From an uncultured Porphyromonadaceae bacterium (GTDB lineage Bacteria > Bacteroidota > Bacteroidia > Bacteroidales > Muribaculaceae): 37,783 nt of DNA. The notes beneath the pieces are model-generated. The model was not told the origin of the DNA, did not search any database, and worked only from the letters and a program-made list of their open reading frames with translations. Location of the stretch: positions 1-37,783 of the forward strand of contig CABUIC010000028.1 of assembly GCA_902491515.1 (NCBI GenBank). Direction: 5' to 3'. Positions 14,331 through 23,200 of the stretch are shown one piece after another. The translations under genes and the position numbers were made by a program. The number at the start of each line of letters is the position of its first letter. Position 1 is the first letter of the stretch.

Positions 14331-14822
14331 CGCCGATGCACTCACTACACTTCGGCAGACGGCCAACCGCTTATATCAACTTCGAGTGGCCTCCGGCTCA
14401 CGGCGCGGAGGGGTCGGCTAACTCTCAAACCGCAAGCGGATTAAGAGATAGCCTGTCGGTGGACTGCGTCAACCGACACCCCTCTGCGCTGTTCACTCCA
14501 AGCCGCCAACGCTCCTTTGGCTGTCTCACCTCCGTTTCGCGCAACATCGTCATCACCGCCCATCGCCACATTCAGCCCCTCGACTTGATAGGTGTATCTG
14601 CGTCAAGGGAGAGTGGTGCTGTCGTGTGCGTTGAAATCCGCGAGCGGAATTTCCACGCGCACGGCAGCGATTTTACCGCGCATCGGTGGGGGTGGCTCTG
14701 CATATTCCGAGGGGGCGAGAGGGGGGGGAGCGCAAAAATGACGTTCAGCGCGGTGGGGGGTGTGCAAAGCCCCTACGGGGGCAAGCCCCCGTAACCCCCA
14801 ACTCCCTCATTCTTCGGTCGTT
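14331..14822. other. Gene-free stretch after the array
   Basis: Contains further stems, including TGTCGGT/ACCGACA near 14452-14480 and a 9-bp stem TACGGGGGC/GCCCCCGTA (14774-14782 with 14785-14793, 2-nt loop). Open frames here lack start context and I do not accept them as genes. Confidence 0.4.
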
Positions 14823-14908
14823 GCATCTCGCAACCCGCTACAAATCGAAGATATTTGTAGAACGGGACCAGCGCGAGATGCCAAATTTGCCTGAAAGTCA
14901 AATTTTTA
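14823..14908 (+). terminator. Extended hairpin plus intrinsic terminator
   Basis: GCATCTCGC (14823-14831) pairs with GCGAGATGC (14873-14881), with inner stems CCCG/CGGG and CTACAAAT/ATTTGTAG (14838-14845 with 14853-14860). It is followed by AAATTTG/CAAATTT (14883-14889 with 14899-14905) and a T-run. This looks like the 3' end of the non-coding transcript. Confidence 0.6.
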
Positions 14909-15059
14909 AGGCTTGATTTCAACGGGGCCCATCGGCTGGCAGCCGCCCATCACAATCAAGGCCGGTTCGTTCCTTCCCGGCACCCTCCCGTCGAGGCAGT
15001 TCCTCCTACGACAGTACGCCCAATGTCGGCCCTGTATCCTGCCCGACACCAACCCTGTA
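14909..15059. other. Spacer before the tape measure promoter
   Basis: No gene is seen. It contains only short GC-rich stems. Confidence 0.3.
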
Positions 15060-15117
15060 CGTCTTTTCCAGTACGAAAAGCCGTGGCGATATTTGCAGGG
15101 AACACCTACAAATATCG
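15060..15117 (+). promoter_or_regulatory. Phage promoter, family member 4, with overlapping hairpin
   Basis: CGTCTTTT at 15060-15067, 20 nt, GATATTTG at 15088-15095, the same spacing as the promoters at 3016, 7131 and 9721. The -7 box is also the left arm of a 9-bp hairpin CGATATTTG/CAAATATCG (15087-15095 with 15109-15117). The tape measure ATG is at 15137. Confidence 0.55.
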
Positions 15118-15136
15118 AATTCAAAACCAAGGAATT

Positions 15137-18100
15137 ATGGCTAATTATACATCTACCGCCAATGTCATCCTTTCCGTCAACGGCAAGCAAGCACAGAAGA
15201 TGCTTACTCAACTCGAAAAGGATGCCCGCCGTCTGGAGAAACAGATAGCGAAAGCCGCCACTGCCGGAGATAAAGCCACGATGAAGAAACTCCAGCGTGA
15301 GCTTAAATCCACACAGCGGATGATGGAGCAGCTTAAAGGCTCGTCGGCTTCCGTCGACCAAACTCTCCGTCGGCTCGACAAGGCTTCGCCCAAGGAACTG
15401 AACAAAGCCCTTAAACTTCTCCAACAGCAACTCAACGGCATTCAGCGCGGCACCGCCGCGTGGGACGCGCAAGTTGCCAAAATTCAACGTGTCAAGGCGG
15501 AACTGCAAAAGGTCAACGCCACTCTCGCCACACAAAAATCCTTGTGGTCGAGGATGAACACGTGGCTCAATAATGCGCAGACAGCGATTATGGCTTTTGC
15601 CGCCGCCGTGACCGGGCTTGTGATGGCCGGACGCAAAGCGGTCCAGTCATACGCCGATATGGAGGAACAGATGGCGAACACCATCAAGTACACCCGAATG
15701 ACCGCCGCCGAGGTTGAAGAACTCAACGAGATCTTCAAGGGCATGGACACTCGTCTTGCCCGCGAGCAGTTGAACCTTCTCGCCCAGGAGGGCGGTCGCC
15801 TCGGCTACAATACCGTTGCCTCGGTCAAGGAGTATGTCGAAGCCGCCTCTATTATCAACGTGGCTCTCGTTGACCTCGGCGAGGGTGCCACACAGACCAT
15901 CGCCAAACTATCCAACATTTTCGGTATGGAGCAGATGTATGGTGTCCGCGACGCTATGCTTAAAATTGGCTCAACGGTCAACAATCTATCGCAGAACTGT
16001 ACCGCCGCCAAACCTTTCATTGTGGAATTTGCACAACGAATGGCCGGCATCGGGTCCACAGCGAAAATGACAATTCCTGAAATTATGGCTTTTGCCGCCA
16101 CTCTTGACGCTCACGGTCAAAAGGTGGAGATGTCGGCAACGGCTTTACAGCGTACCATTATGGAATTGTTCAAGAAACCTGCGGAGATGGCTCAAAAGGT
16201 CGGACTTGAAACAAATACCTTCATCGAAACACTGAACAAAAGCACCACGCAGGGCGTGATGATGTTTCTCGAAGCCCTCGGCAGACTGGGCGAGGACAAG
16301 GCTCTCGCCGTGCTGTCGCCACTGTTTCAAGACCTCGGACTGGACGGTGCCCGTGTGTCCTCGGTTCTTTCCAACCTTTCTTCTCACCTTGACTTCCTCA
16401 AATGGCAGTTGGGCGAGGCTTCCGAGGCGTTCCGTGAAGGAACTTCGGCCTCCAACGAGTATGCCATCTTCAACAATACGGTGCAAGCCGAGATTGACAA
16501 GGCCCGCAAGCGTGTGGGCGAACTTGCAATCGAACTCGGCGAGAAGCTGTACCCGCTTATGCGGCACATCTACACCTCGTCGTCGGCTTTCATGCGCGTG
16601 CTCAACGTGATTGTCAGCTTCCTTATCGAGCATCGAAAGGCTATCGGCAATATTATCGTGGTAATCAGCGCATATTACTCGTGGCTACTTCTCGTCAAGA
16701 CCGCAACGGTGGCATGGCACGCAGTCCTCGGTGTAGGCAAAGCCATTATGACCGCATACCGCACGGCCATAATCCTCGGACGTATCGCTGTGATCGCCTT
16801 TACGCAGGGCGTAGGCGCGGCGACTCACGCCATGCGCCTTCTCAATACCGTTGTCAAAGCAAACCCATTCGGGCTTATCCTTTCGGTCATTGCCGCAGTC
16901 GTTATCGCCATCAAGTCGCTCGTTGACAGGACTTCGGAATATACGAAGAAGATGCGCGAAGCCCGGAACACAGCCGCTACTTATACCGAAGAACTCCAAA
17001 AGGAGATGCGCACCATTGATACCCTGATGGGTAAACTCGAAGCCGCCAAGAAAGGCACGAAGGAGTATAAAAACGTCAAGGACGAGATTATCAAGCAGTA
17101 CGGCAAGTATCTCAAAGGGCTTATCAACGAGCGCGGAGAGATAACAAACCTTGCCGCCGCTTACAACCGCCTTGCCGCCGCCGCGCGTATCGCCGCAAAG
17201 GAGCGGTCAATTCAGACCGCCCGCGAGACCGCCGACGAAACGCACCGCGAATCGTTCAAAGACCTCGCCAAGAAACTCCAGCAGTCGCTTCTCGACGAGG
17301 GCAAGTCGCTCAAAGATGCCGTCCGCATCACAAATTCCGTCGTGTACCAGTTGGAAACCACCGGCACACTATCGGCTGACCTTGTAACGGAGTTACAGGC
17401 CATCAAGGGTAATTTGTGGGACGCTAACGGAATGACTGACCATCCGGTTAACCTTGTTAACGAAATGATCAGCCATCAGACGGAGTATGACGAAACTATG
17501 GCCGCCATCGACCAGATAGAGCGCGAGCAGAATCCGCTTGCCACTTACTCGACCACGGAATTGAAGCGCATTATCCCTTATCTCGAAGAAAAGGCTAATG
17601 CCAATCAGGGCGGTACTATCGTGCTCGGACTGGATAAACCCAATCCGACTACACGCACGATGACCGCCGCCGAGGTCAAGGAATTTCTCGACGAAGCCCG
17701 CGCCCGACTTTCGGTGCTTGAAACTCCGAATGTTGACCCGGTCGCAGGTAATCCCGACTTCACTCTCGATGATTATACTCCGTATGAATCCGACAAAGAC
17801 CGCAAGGCGCGTGAAGCCGCCGAGAAACGTGCTCAGATTAAGGCTCGCAAGGACTTCAAGGAGGCTCTGCAAGGTGCCAAAGGCACTTGGGAGAGCGATA
17901 CGGCGCAGAATGTCAGCGACTATTCCGCGGGCTTGAAGTCCTGGACCGACTTCCTTCTTCGCAAGCATGAGCTTGAACTGAAATATTATACCGACCGGGA
18001 GGACGTGTATAAACGGTTCAATCTCACCGAGGACGAGGACTATCAGGAGCTCTTGAAGAAGAAAGCCGAGTATGAAGCCGAATGGCTCAAAAAGAACGCA

Positions 18101-19642
18101 GCCCTCAAAGTCGAGGAAGCCAAGCGTATGCAGTCCGCGGAGGAAACACAGGCGCAGATGGACTTCTACACGCCCGGCAATGCGCTCTACGGCAAGGAGG
18201 AAGCCTTACAGCAGAAACTTTTCGAGATAAAAGTCAAATATCTCAAAAAGATGCAAGCTGCCTACAATCAGGCTTCCGAGGAATGGCACAACTATCAGGT
18301 GCAGATTGAACAGACCGAGAGCGCGGAGCAGCTTCGCCGTCAGAAACTTTTGGCTCAGCGCATCGTCGAGTGGAAGAAGCGGTACGAGTATCAGGAGGCT
18401 TCGCAAAGGCTCAAACTCGAACTCTACCTTTTGGAGGAAGCCCATCAGAAACAGTTGATATCCGAGGACGAGTATCAACGTGCCAAGGCCGACCTCAAAA
18501 AGAAGTACGCCACAGAATATATGCCTGAGTCCGCCAAACCGCAGTCCGGATCGGCGGAACAGCAGTCTCTTGCGATGAAACGCGACATGGAGGTTATCAA
18601 GTCGCTCTATGACCAGGGCATCATCGACAAGAAGCAGTACGAGGAAGCCAAGGCTCGTATCGAGCGCAACTATCGCAAGAAGTCGCTCGACGGCATCCGT
18701 CAGTTCGGTTCTACCGAAACCAATCAGCTTCTCGACATCTACGAGGCGTGGCAGAATTTCTTCGACGCCACGGAGGAAGATGGCGGCAACTGGGCTACTC
18801 GCCTTGCCGCTCTCGCTTCTTCGGTCTTTGCTGTCATGAGTGCCGGTATGCAGCAGGCTTCGGCATATATGCAAGCCTGTGCAGATATTGAGATTGCAAA
18901 GACCGAGAAGAAATATGACCGCGAAATAGAGCTTGCCGAGGGCAACTCTTATCGCGTCAAGAAAGCCGAGAAGCAGAAAGAAAAGGAGATTGCCAAAATC
19001 AAGTCGGATGCCTCGCGTAAACAGTTTGCCATGCAAGTCATTCAGGCAGTTGCGCAGACGGCTACCAATGCGCTCAACGCCTACGGCTCTGCGGCGCAGG
19101 TGCCTGTAATCGGTTATATCCTTGCACCTATCGCGGCGGCGATGGCCGTGGCCGCAGGTGCAATCCAAATCGCGACCATCAAGAAGCAGCAACAGGCTTC
19201 CGAGGCGCAGGGCTATATGACCGGTGGCTTTACCCCGGAGGGTAAGCCTGATGAAGTGGCAGGTGTTGTTCACAAAGGGGAATGGGTCGCCTCTCAGCGA
19301 CTTGTCAATAATCCCCGAACCCGCCCATTGTTGGAGGCTCTTGACTATGCGCAGCGCACCAACACAATCGGCTCTATCACTGCCGCCGATGTGTCGCGCA
19401 CGATTACTGCTCCCGCAGTCCTGGCGGCACAGCCTCAGGCCCCAACCGTGGTGAACAACACCTATGCTTCTACGCCCGCTCCCTCGGGCGAAAGAATCGT
19501 CGCCGTGCTTGACCGTCTCGATTCAAGACTGAACGAGCCGTTCGTTACCGTGAACACCGTCTCCGGCGATCACGGCATACAACAGGCACAGGACGAGTAC
19601 GACAGATTGATGAAAAATAAATCCCCTAAATCCAAGAAATAA
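15137..19642 (+). CDS. Phage tail tape measure protein
   Basis: A 1501-residue protein setting tail length and acting in DNA injection. The open frame extends 38 codons upstream, but the start M-A-N-Y-T-S-T-A-N-V at 15137 follows the promoter and begins a normal strand-helix N-terminus. Residues 20-140 are coiled coil; about 155-470 form the TP901-type tape measure core with S-Y-A-D-M-E-E-Q-M-A-N-T, R-L-G-Y-N-T-V-A-S-V and G-I-G-S-T-A-K-M-T-I-P-E. Three hydrophobic segments lie at about 495-630 (I-I-V-V-I-S-A-Y-Y-S-W, L-G-R-I-A-V-I-A-F, G-L-I-L-S-V-I-A-A-V-V). Long Lys/Glu coiled regions follow, then an Ala-rich segment and the Gly-rich G-Y-M-T-G-G-F-T-P motif with H-K-G-E-W-V-A. The length implies a long-tailed phage of siphovirus or myovirus type. 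Confidence 0.9.
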   Translation: MANYTSTANVILSVNGKQAQKMLTQLEKDARRLEKQIAKAATAGDKATMKKLQRELKSTQRMMEQLKGSSASVDQTLRRLDKASPKELNKALKLLQQQLNGIQRGTAAWDAQVAKIQRVKAELQKVNATLATQKSLWSRMNTWLNNAQTAIMAFAAAVTGLVMAGRKAVQSYADMEEQMANTIKYTRMTAAEVEELNEIFKGMDTRLAREQLNLLAQEGGRLGYNTVASVKEYVEAASIINVALVDLGEGATQTIAKLSNIFGMEQMYGVRDAMLKIGSTVNNLSQNCTAAKPFIVEFAQRMAGIGSTAKMTIPEIMAFAATLDAHGQKVEMSATALQRTIMELFKKPAEMAQKVGLETNTFIETLNKSTTQGVMMFLEALGRLGEDKALAVLSPLFQDLGLDGARVSSVLSNLSSHLDFLKWQLGEASEAFREGTSASNEYAIFNNTVQAEIDKARKRVGELAIELGEKLYPLMRHIYTSSSAFMRVLNVIVSFLIEHRKAIGNIIVVISAYYSWLLLVKTATVAWHAVLGVGKAIMTAYRTAIILGRIAVIAFTQGVGAATHAMRLLNTVVKANPFGLILSVIAAVVIAIKSLVDRTSEYTKKMREARNTAATYTEELQKEMRTIDTLMGKLEAAKKGTKEYKNVKDEIIKQYGKYLKGLINERGEITNLAAAYNRLAAAARIAAKERSIQTARETADETHRESFKDLAKKLQQSLLDEGKSLKDAVRITNSVVYQLETTGTLSADLVTELQAIKGNLWDANGMTDHPVNLVNEMISHQTEYDETMAAIDQIEREQNPLATYSTTELKRIIPYLEEKANANQGGTIVLGLDKPNPTTRTMTAAEVKEFLDEARARLSVLETPNVDPVAGNPDFTLDDYTPYESDKDRKAREAAEKRAQIKARKDFKEALQGAKGTWESDTAQNVSDYSAGLKSWTDFLLRKHELELKYYTDREDVYKRFNLTEDEDYQELLKKKAEYEAEWLKKNAALKVEEAKRMQSAEETQAQMDFYTPGNALYGKEEALQQKLFEIKVKYLKKMQAAYNQASEEWHNYQVQIEQTESAEQLRRQKLLAQRIVEWKKRYEYQEASQRLKLELYLLEEAHQKQLISEDEYQRAKADLKKKYATEYMPESAKPQSGSAEQQSLAMKRDMEVIKSLYDQGIIDKKQYEEAKARIERNYRKKSLDGIRQFGSTETNQLLDIYEAWQNFFDATEEDGGNWATRLAALASSVFAVMSAGMQQASAYMQACADIEIAKTEKKYDREIELAEGNSYRVKKAEKQKEKEIAKIKSDASRKQFAMQVIQAVAQTATNALNAYGSAAQVPVIGYILAPIAAAMAVAAGAIQIATIKKQQQASEAQGYMTGGFTPEGKPDEVAGVVHKGEWVASQRLVNNPRTRPLLEALDYAQRTNTIGSITAADVSRTITAPAVLAAQPQAPTVVNNTYASTPAPSGERIVAVLDRLDSRLNEPFVTVNTVSGDHGIQQAQDEYDRLMKNKSPKSKK

Positions 19643-21468
19643 TGCACATCTACGTCAACAACAAACTCGCGGCCCTGAAGAAGGGCACATCGTTTGAGTA
19701 TGTCAGTGAGAACCGCTTGTTTTCAGGCAGTGATGGCTACACCCTCACAATCACCTTTCCGCTGAAAGGTTGCCCAGAAAACATCGCTATCTTCGGCCAC
19801 ATCAATCGTGCCGATGTCGTGGCGCAAAAGGTTATCTTCGACTGCGAGATAAGAGACAAGGGCTTCTACAAGTTCGGCTCAATCACTATCACCGAAATAT
19901 CCGAAACTGAGGTAAAGACCCAGTTTTTGGAGGGCAGAAGCGAGCAGAATTTTGACAAGACCTTCGATAAGGTCTATATCAACGAGCTTGACCTTGGGGC
20001 ACCCCCAACGACAAGCAAATCCTCCATCACGCCCTCCAATGCCTGGTACCCGGAATATTCAGGGTGCAAGTATGTTGCCCTGCCGTGGGTTAACGACTAT
20101 TCGGGCAACATTCAGAACAAGGCGGAGCATGTCGTTGACAATGCTGCGCAGGGTCGCTCGCATTTCGAGTGGAGCAGCGATACCACCGGTTTGTCGTGGC
20201 AGCCTTATCTTCTTTACATCACAAAGAAGATATGCGAGGCCCTGCCCGGAGGTGGGTATTCCTACGACTTCTCCAAATGGGAGGAAGTGGAAGAATACAA
20301 GTATCTTCTCATCTGTAACACTCTCCCTCATGCGTGGTATATGCCCGCTTTTGCCAATGCTCTGCCGCATTGGACGGTCGAGGAATACTTCGAGAAACTT
20401 GAATTGTTCCTCGGCGGAGAGTTCGACTTTGACCACAGAGGCAGACGCATCACGTTTGCCTTTACACAAGCCACTCTTGCCGATAAACGCCCGGTGTGTC
20501 TTGAAGACGTGGTCGAAGAACACTCTACCGAGGTCAAGGTCGATGAAGAAAACTGCGAGTATCTGGAATCGAAGAATCTTGTCTATAAAGACTGCGACCA
20601 CGAAATGTGGAAGTTCTACTCGTGCGACTGGTTCATCAAGGGCTGGCAGAACCGCGTTGTGCGCTACAATTCAATGACTGAATTGCTTAACGCCAACCGT
20701 TGGCTCGCAACGTGGAGCGGTTCACACCAACGCAACAGCAACCGCGACAAAATTCTCTATGCCGCCGATTGCGATGCCTATTTCATCGTGTGGCCTATCA
20801 GTCGCAAGGCGGTTACTTTCGATTTCAATTTGGGCAGACTCATTTTTGAGTATAAGTGCCGACTGCAACCCGTCAATCTCTTTGGCGGTCGTATCGTTAA
20901 TGACGATGAAGACGCCGATCAGGTGGAGATTGAGTTCGTTCCGGCATGGATAGACGATACCGATAACAAATATGGTCGTGTGCTTTTTCTTTCCTTCTCC
21001 GCTTACGACGAAGACACATCTTCTACCGGAGAGGATGAGAGCAAATATCCTTTTGCAAAGACTATATCACTTTCCTCTCTCGAAGCGGGGGAGAAGGAGA
21101 AAAAGGCTGAATACTACGACCGCATTTATGTCGGCTGGTTCGATGGATCCAACCATTTTGTTGGCAGCCATCTCCCTTATCCCAATGTCGAGGACATCGC
21201 GATAGCCGACGATTGGAGTAACTTCGCTTACGTTCACTTCTCCCTGCGCATAAACGACCGCAAAATCAAGCGCGGCCAGATTATGCACAAGATTGAGCCG
21301 AAGATGAAAACGACCTTTAAGTTCCTCGCTGACAATATCCCCGATGTGCGCTCTGTTTTCCTCATTCGAGGCAAACGCTACATCTGTGAAAAAATAACTG
21401 CGACATTCACAGAGAACGGAATGTCGCAGTTACTTAAAGGCGTTTTCTACCCGATTGTCGAGGACTAA
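19642..21468 (+). CDS. Tail-tip or baseplate protein downstream of tape measure
   Basis: A 608-residue, aromatic- and acid-rich protein that starts on the last base of the tape measure stop codon (TAATG). The first 130 residues (M-H-I-Y-V-N-N-K, L-T-I-T-F-P-L-K-G, D-C-E-I-R-D-K-G) resemble the beta N-terminal part of distal-tail or tail-lysin proteins, and the rest has many W and Y as in hub proteins. The gene after the tape measure usually encodes the distal tail or baseplate hub; the exact family is not recognised. It overlaps the convergent integrase gene by 4 bases. Confidence 0.6.
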   Translation: MHIYVNNKLAALKKGTSFEYVSENRLFSGSDGYTLTITFPLKGCPENIAIFGHINRADVVAQKVIFDCEIRDKGFYKFGSITITEISETEVKTQFLEGRSEQNFDKTFDKVYINELDLGAPPTTSKSSITPSNAWYPEYSGCKYVALPWVNDYSGNIQNKAEHVVDNAAQGRSHFEWSSDTTGLSWQPYLLYITKKICEALPGGGYSYDFSKWEEVEEYKYLLICNTLPHAWYMPAFANALPHWTVEEYFEKLELFLGGEFDFDHRGRRITFAFTQATLADKRPVCLEDVVEEHSTEVKVDEENCEYLESKNLVYKDCDHEMWKFYSCDWFIKGWQNRVVRYNSMTELLNANRWLATWSGSHQRNSNRDKILYAADCDAYFIVWPISRKAVTFDFNLGRLIFEYKCRLQPVNLFGGRIVNDDEDADQVEIEFVPAWIDDTDNKYGRVLFLSFSAYDEDTSSTGEDESKYPFAKTISLSSLEAGEKEKKAEYYDRIYVGWFDGSNHFVGSHLPYPNVEDIAIADDWSNFAYVHFSLRINDRKIKRGQIMHKIEPKMKTTFKFLADNIPDVRSVFLIRGKRYICEKITATFTENGMSQLLKGVFYPIVED

Positions 21469-22958
21469 AAGCCTTTGCCTTTTGTGCGCTCATAGACGGC
21501 TTCTCGACCGGAATCAACGTTTTTGATGCGGAACTGAACAGCTGCACGAGTCGGGATAGTTTCGGGCAGTTTTTCGACCAATGCCGAAATTACTGCATCA
21601 ACGGTACCGAATCCTATGTCGGTAATCTCAGCAAGGACTTCACCTTTGTAGTAAGCACGGGCATAGACCATCATCTTAGGAGAGAGTCGGAAGAGTTTAT
21701 CTTCCGGCTCATCTATATCTTTAGCTATCCCTTGCTTGCTTCGTTTCTTGCTGAACAGGATAAAGTCAATGACTTTAGCGTTCAGTTCCCAAGCGGGGGT
21801 GAAGTCTATTTTCAGATAGCCTCTGGTCACGGTGTGCCCGTGGCTATGGTTCATTGCGAAGCCTACCTCAGCTATTGTGGCTCCACAATCGTTCTGCGCC
21901 ACCGTTCCCCAAGTATGGCGGAACGTATAAACGCAGTAGTAATTTTCTTTCTTCATGCCCATGCTCTTGCACATTTGCTTAATGCCAGTGTTGACATTTG
22001 CATTAAGGCTGTCTGATGTCGAGAAGCGTTTATGGAAGTTGAAAAGATACGGGTCATCATCTTCCGCTTTGTACTTCTCGAACAAGGGGAGCAATACCGG
22101 CTCAACACGCATTTCTATATATGCGTGGTCTCTGCGGCTTCCCTTTGTTTTGGCTCTGTTGTAGCAGATACAGCCATTCCGGTAGTCCTCCTTTTTGAGG
22201 TTGTAGAGGTCAACGGTATTGATGCCACCAAGGCATAATACCAACATGGCAACATCTCTACCAAGTTCAGACAGTGGCTCTACCTGCTTCGTTTCCGGAA
22301 GTGGAGCCGCAAAAAACTCACGGCAAGCCTCAGGGGAGATTGCGCGTTTTGTTGTGCTGTCTGCTCCGGGTATCTTCACCTTTATCCAAGGGTTTGTCTT
22401 GATGCGAAGAACACCGGTATCGTAGTCGTTGAACTCCTCGATGGCAGCTCTGAATACCTGCCGCAGACACACAGGGTACTGCTCCTTTGCTCTTTTGGTG
22501 CCGGACAAGGTCTTAATCCAGTTATTGACCACAGCCGAGGTGAGCTGTGAAAACATCACTTGATTGGTACCGAGATAAAGTTCGAGGCTACCGATTGCGT
22601 ACTTGTAGTTGCGAGAGTTGCGCTCCTGACCGCGATTCTTCATGCGGTCAATGTGGATTCTCGCATAATCACTGAAACAGATGTCATCGCTTTCTGTGGT
22701 CAGATAGTCGATAACTTGATTGACGGTCCATCCGTGATACTCCTTAGTATTGAGCAAGGAGTTGTATCGGATAATAAGGTCTGCGCAGTGTCTCTGCACA
22801 AACGGGTCCTTTATCTCGTTCTCCTTGGTCAGCTCTTTTTTCGTGACCATCTTGTCTGTCTTGATGAATCCGACACTTCGTCTATGGGTCACTCTGATAT
22901 AGACCTGCCAAAATCCATCCTTACGGGGGCGGCGTACACACGCCTTAAAGTTTGCCAT
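21465..22958 (-). CDS. Tyrosine-type phage integrase
   Basis: A 497-residue site-specific recombinase. An N-terminal arm-binding part (1-90) is followed by a SAM-like core-binding domain (about 95-200) and a catalytic domain (about 205-390). Visible catalytic elements: K270 in Y-N-R-A-K-T-K-G, R347 in Y-T-F-R-H-T-W, H371/H373/H375 in M-N-H-S-H-G-H and nucleophile Y381 in R-G-Y-L. The first catalytic arginine is replaced by N247 in G-G-I-N-T-V-D-L, and the H of HxxR is Y344. Loss of the first arginine also occurs in the CTnDOT integrase and relatives in Bacteroidetes, so the enzyme is probably active. About 100 extra C-terminal residues form a basic tail. It lies beside arm-type repeats, at the right prophage end. 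Confidence 0.9.
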   Translation of the reverse strand: MANFKACVRRPRKDGFWQVYIRVTHRRSVGFIKTDKMVTKKELTKENEIKDPFVQRHCADLIIRYNSLLNTKEYHGWTVNQVIDYLTTESDDICFSDYARIHIDRMKNRGQERNSRNYKYAIGSLELYLGTNQVMFSQLTSAVVNNWIKTLSGTKRAKEQYPVCLRQVFRAAIEEFNDYDTGVLRIKTNPWIKVKIPGADSTTKRAISPEACREFFAAPLPETKQVEPLSELGRDVAMLVLCLGGINTVDLYNLKKEDYRNGCICYNRAKTKGSRRDHAYIEMRVEPVLLPLFEKYKAEDDDPYLFNFHKRFSTSDSLNANVNTGIKQMCKSMGMKKENYYCVYTFRHTWGTVAQNDCGATIAEVGFAMNHSHGHTVTRGYLKIDFTPAWELNAKVIDFILFSKKRSKQGIAKDIDEPEDKLFRLSPKMMVYARAYYKGEVLAEITDIGFGTVDAVISALVEKLPETIPTRAAVQFRIKNVDSGREAVYERTKGKGF

Positions 22959-22998
22959 ATTGATGTTTATTTAATGGTTAATATTTCTCTGATTCTCA

Positions 22999-23134
22999 CT
23001 AACTTGCGATGGTAAACATTTGGTCAACACTTGGTAAACAGGCCTCTGAAATATGGTCAACTATTGGTCAACAATACCGTTCATTTGGCTCAATTTGTGC
23101 GGTCAAGTGTACGAACCCCCTAATCGCAAGTTAG
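22999..23134. other. Probable integrase arm-type sites and attachment region
   Basis: Five copies of TTGGT(A/C)AACA-like sequence lie at 23010, 23020, 23031, 23053 and 23064. They are framed by a perfect 12-bp inverted repeat CTAACTTGCGAT (22999-23010) and ATCGCAAGTTAG (23123-23134). The array starts about 50 bases from the integrase start and ends before the host gene, as arm-type binding sites do in attR or attL. Confidence 0.65.
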
Positions 23135-23173
23135 GCTGTAACCACCTTTTTATCGGTGAGTTACAGCCTAACT
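23129..23173. terminator. Long hairpin at the prophage edge
   Basis: A 14-bp stem AGTTAGGCTGTAAC with GTTACAGCCTAACT, extended by CACC/GGTG, loop TTTTTATC. It could end transcription in both directions at the host boundary, or be part of the recombination site. Confidence 0.55.
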
Positions 23174-23200
23174 GACTGAATGTCTTGTATGTCGGATTAA

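Noticed and set aside
13136..14794. Open frames of 60-210 codons in the tandem array region
   Set aside because: None spans a unit, equivalents in the other units are in different frames or interrupted, and block spacing changes by single bases.
18206..19273. A 355-codon minus-strand open frame
   Set aside because: Antisense to the tape measure gene, Leu/Gly/Arg-rich shadow.
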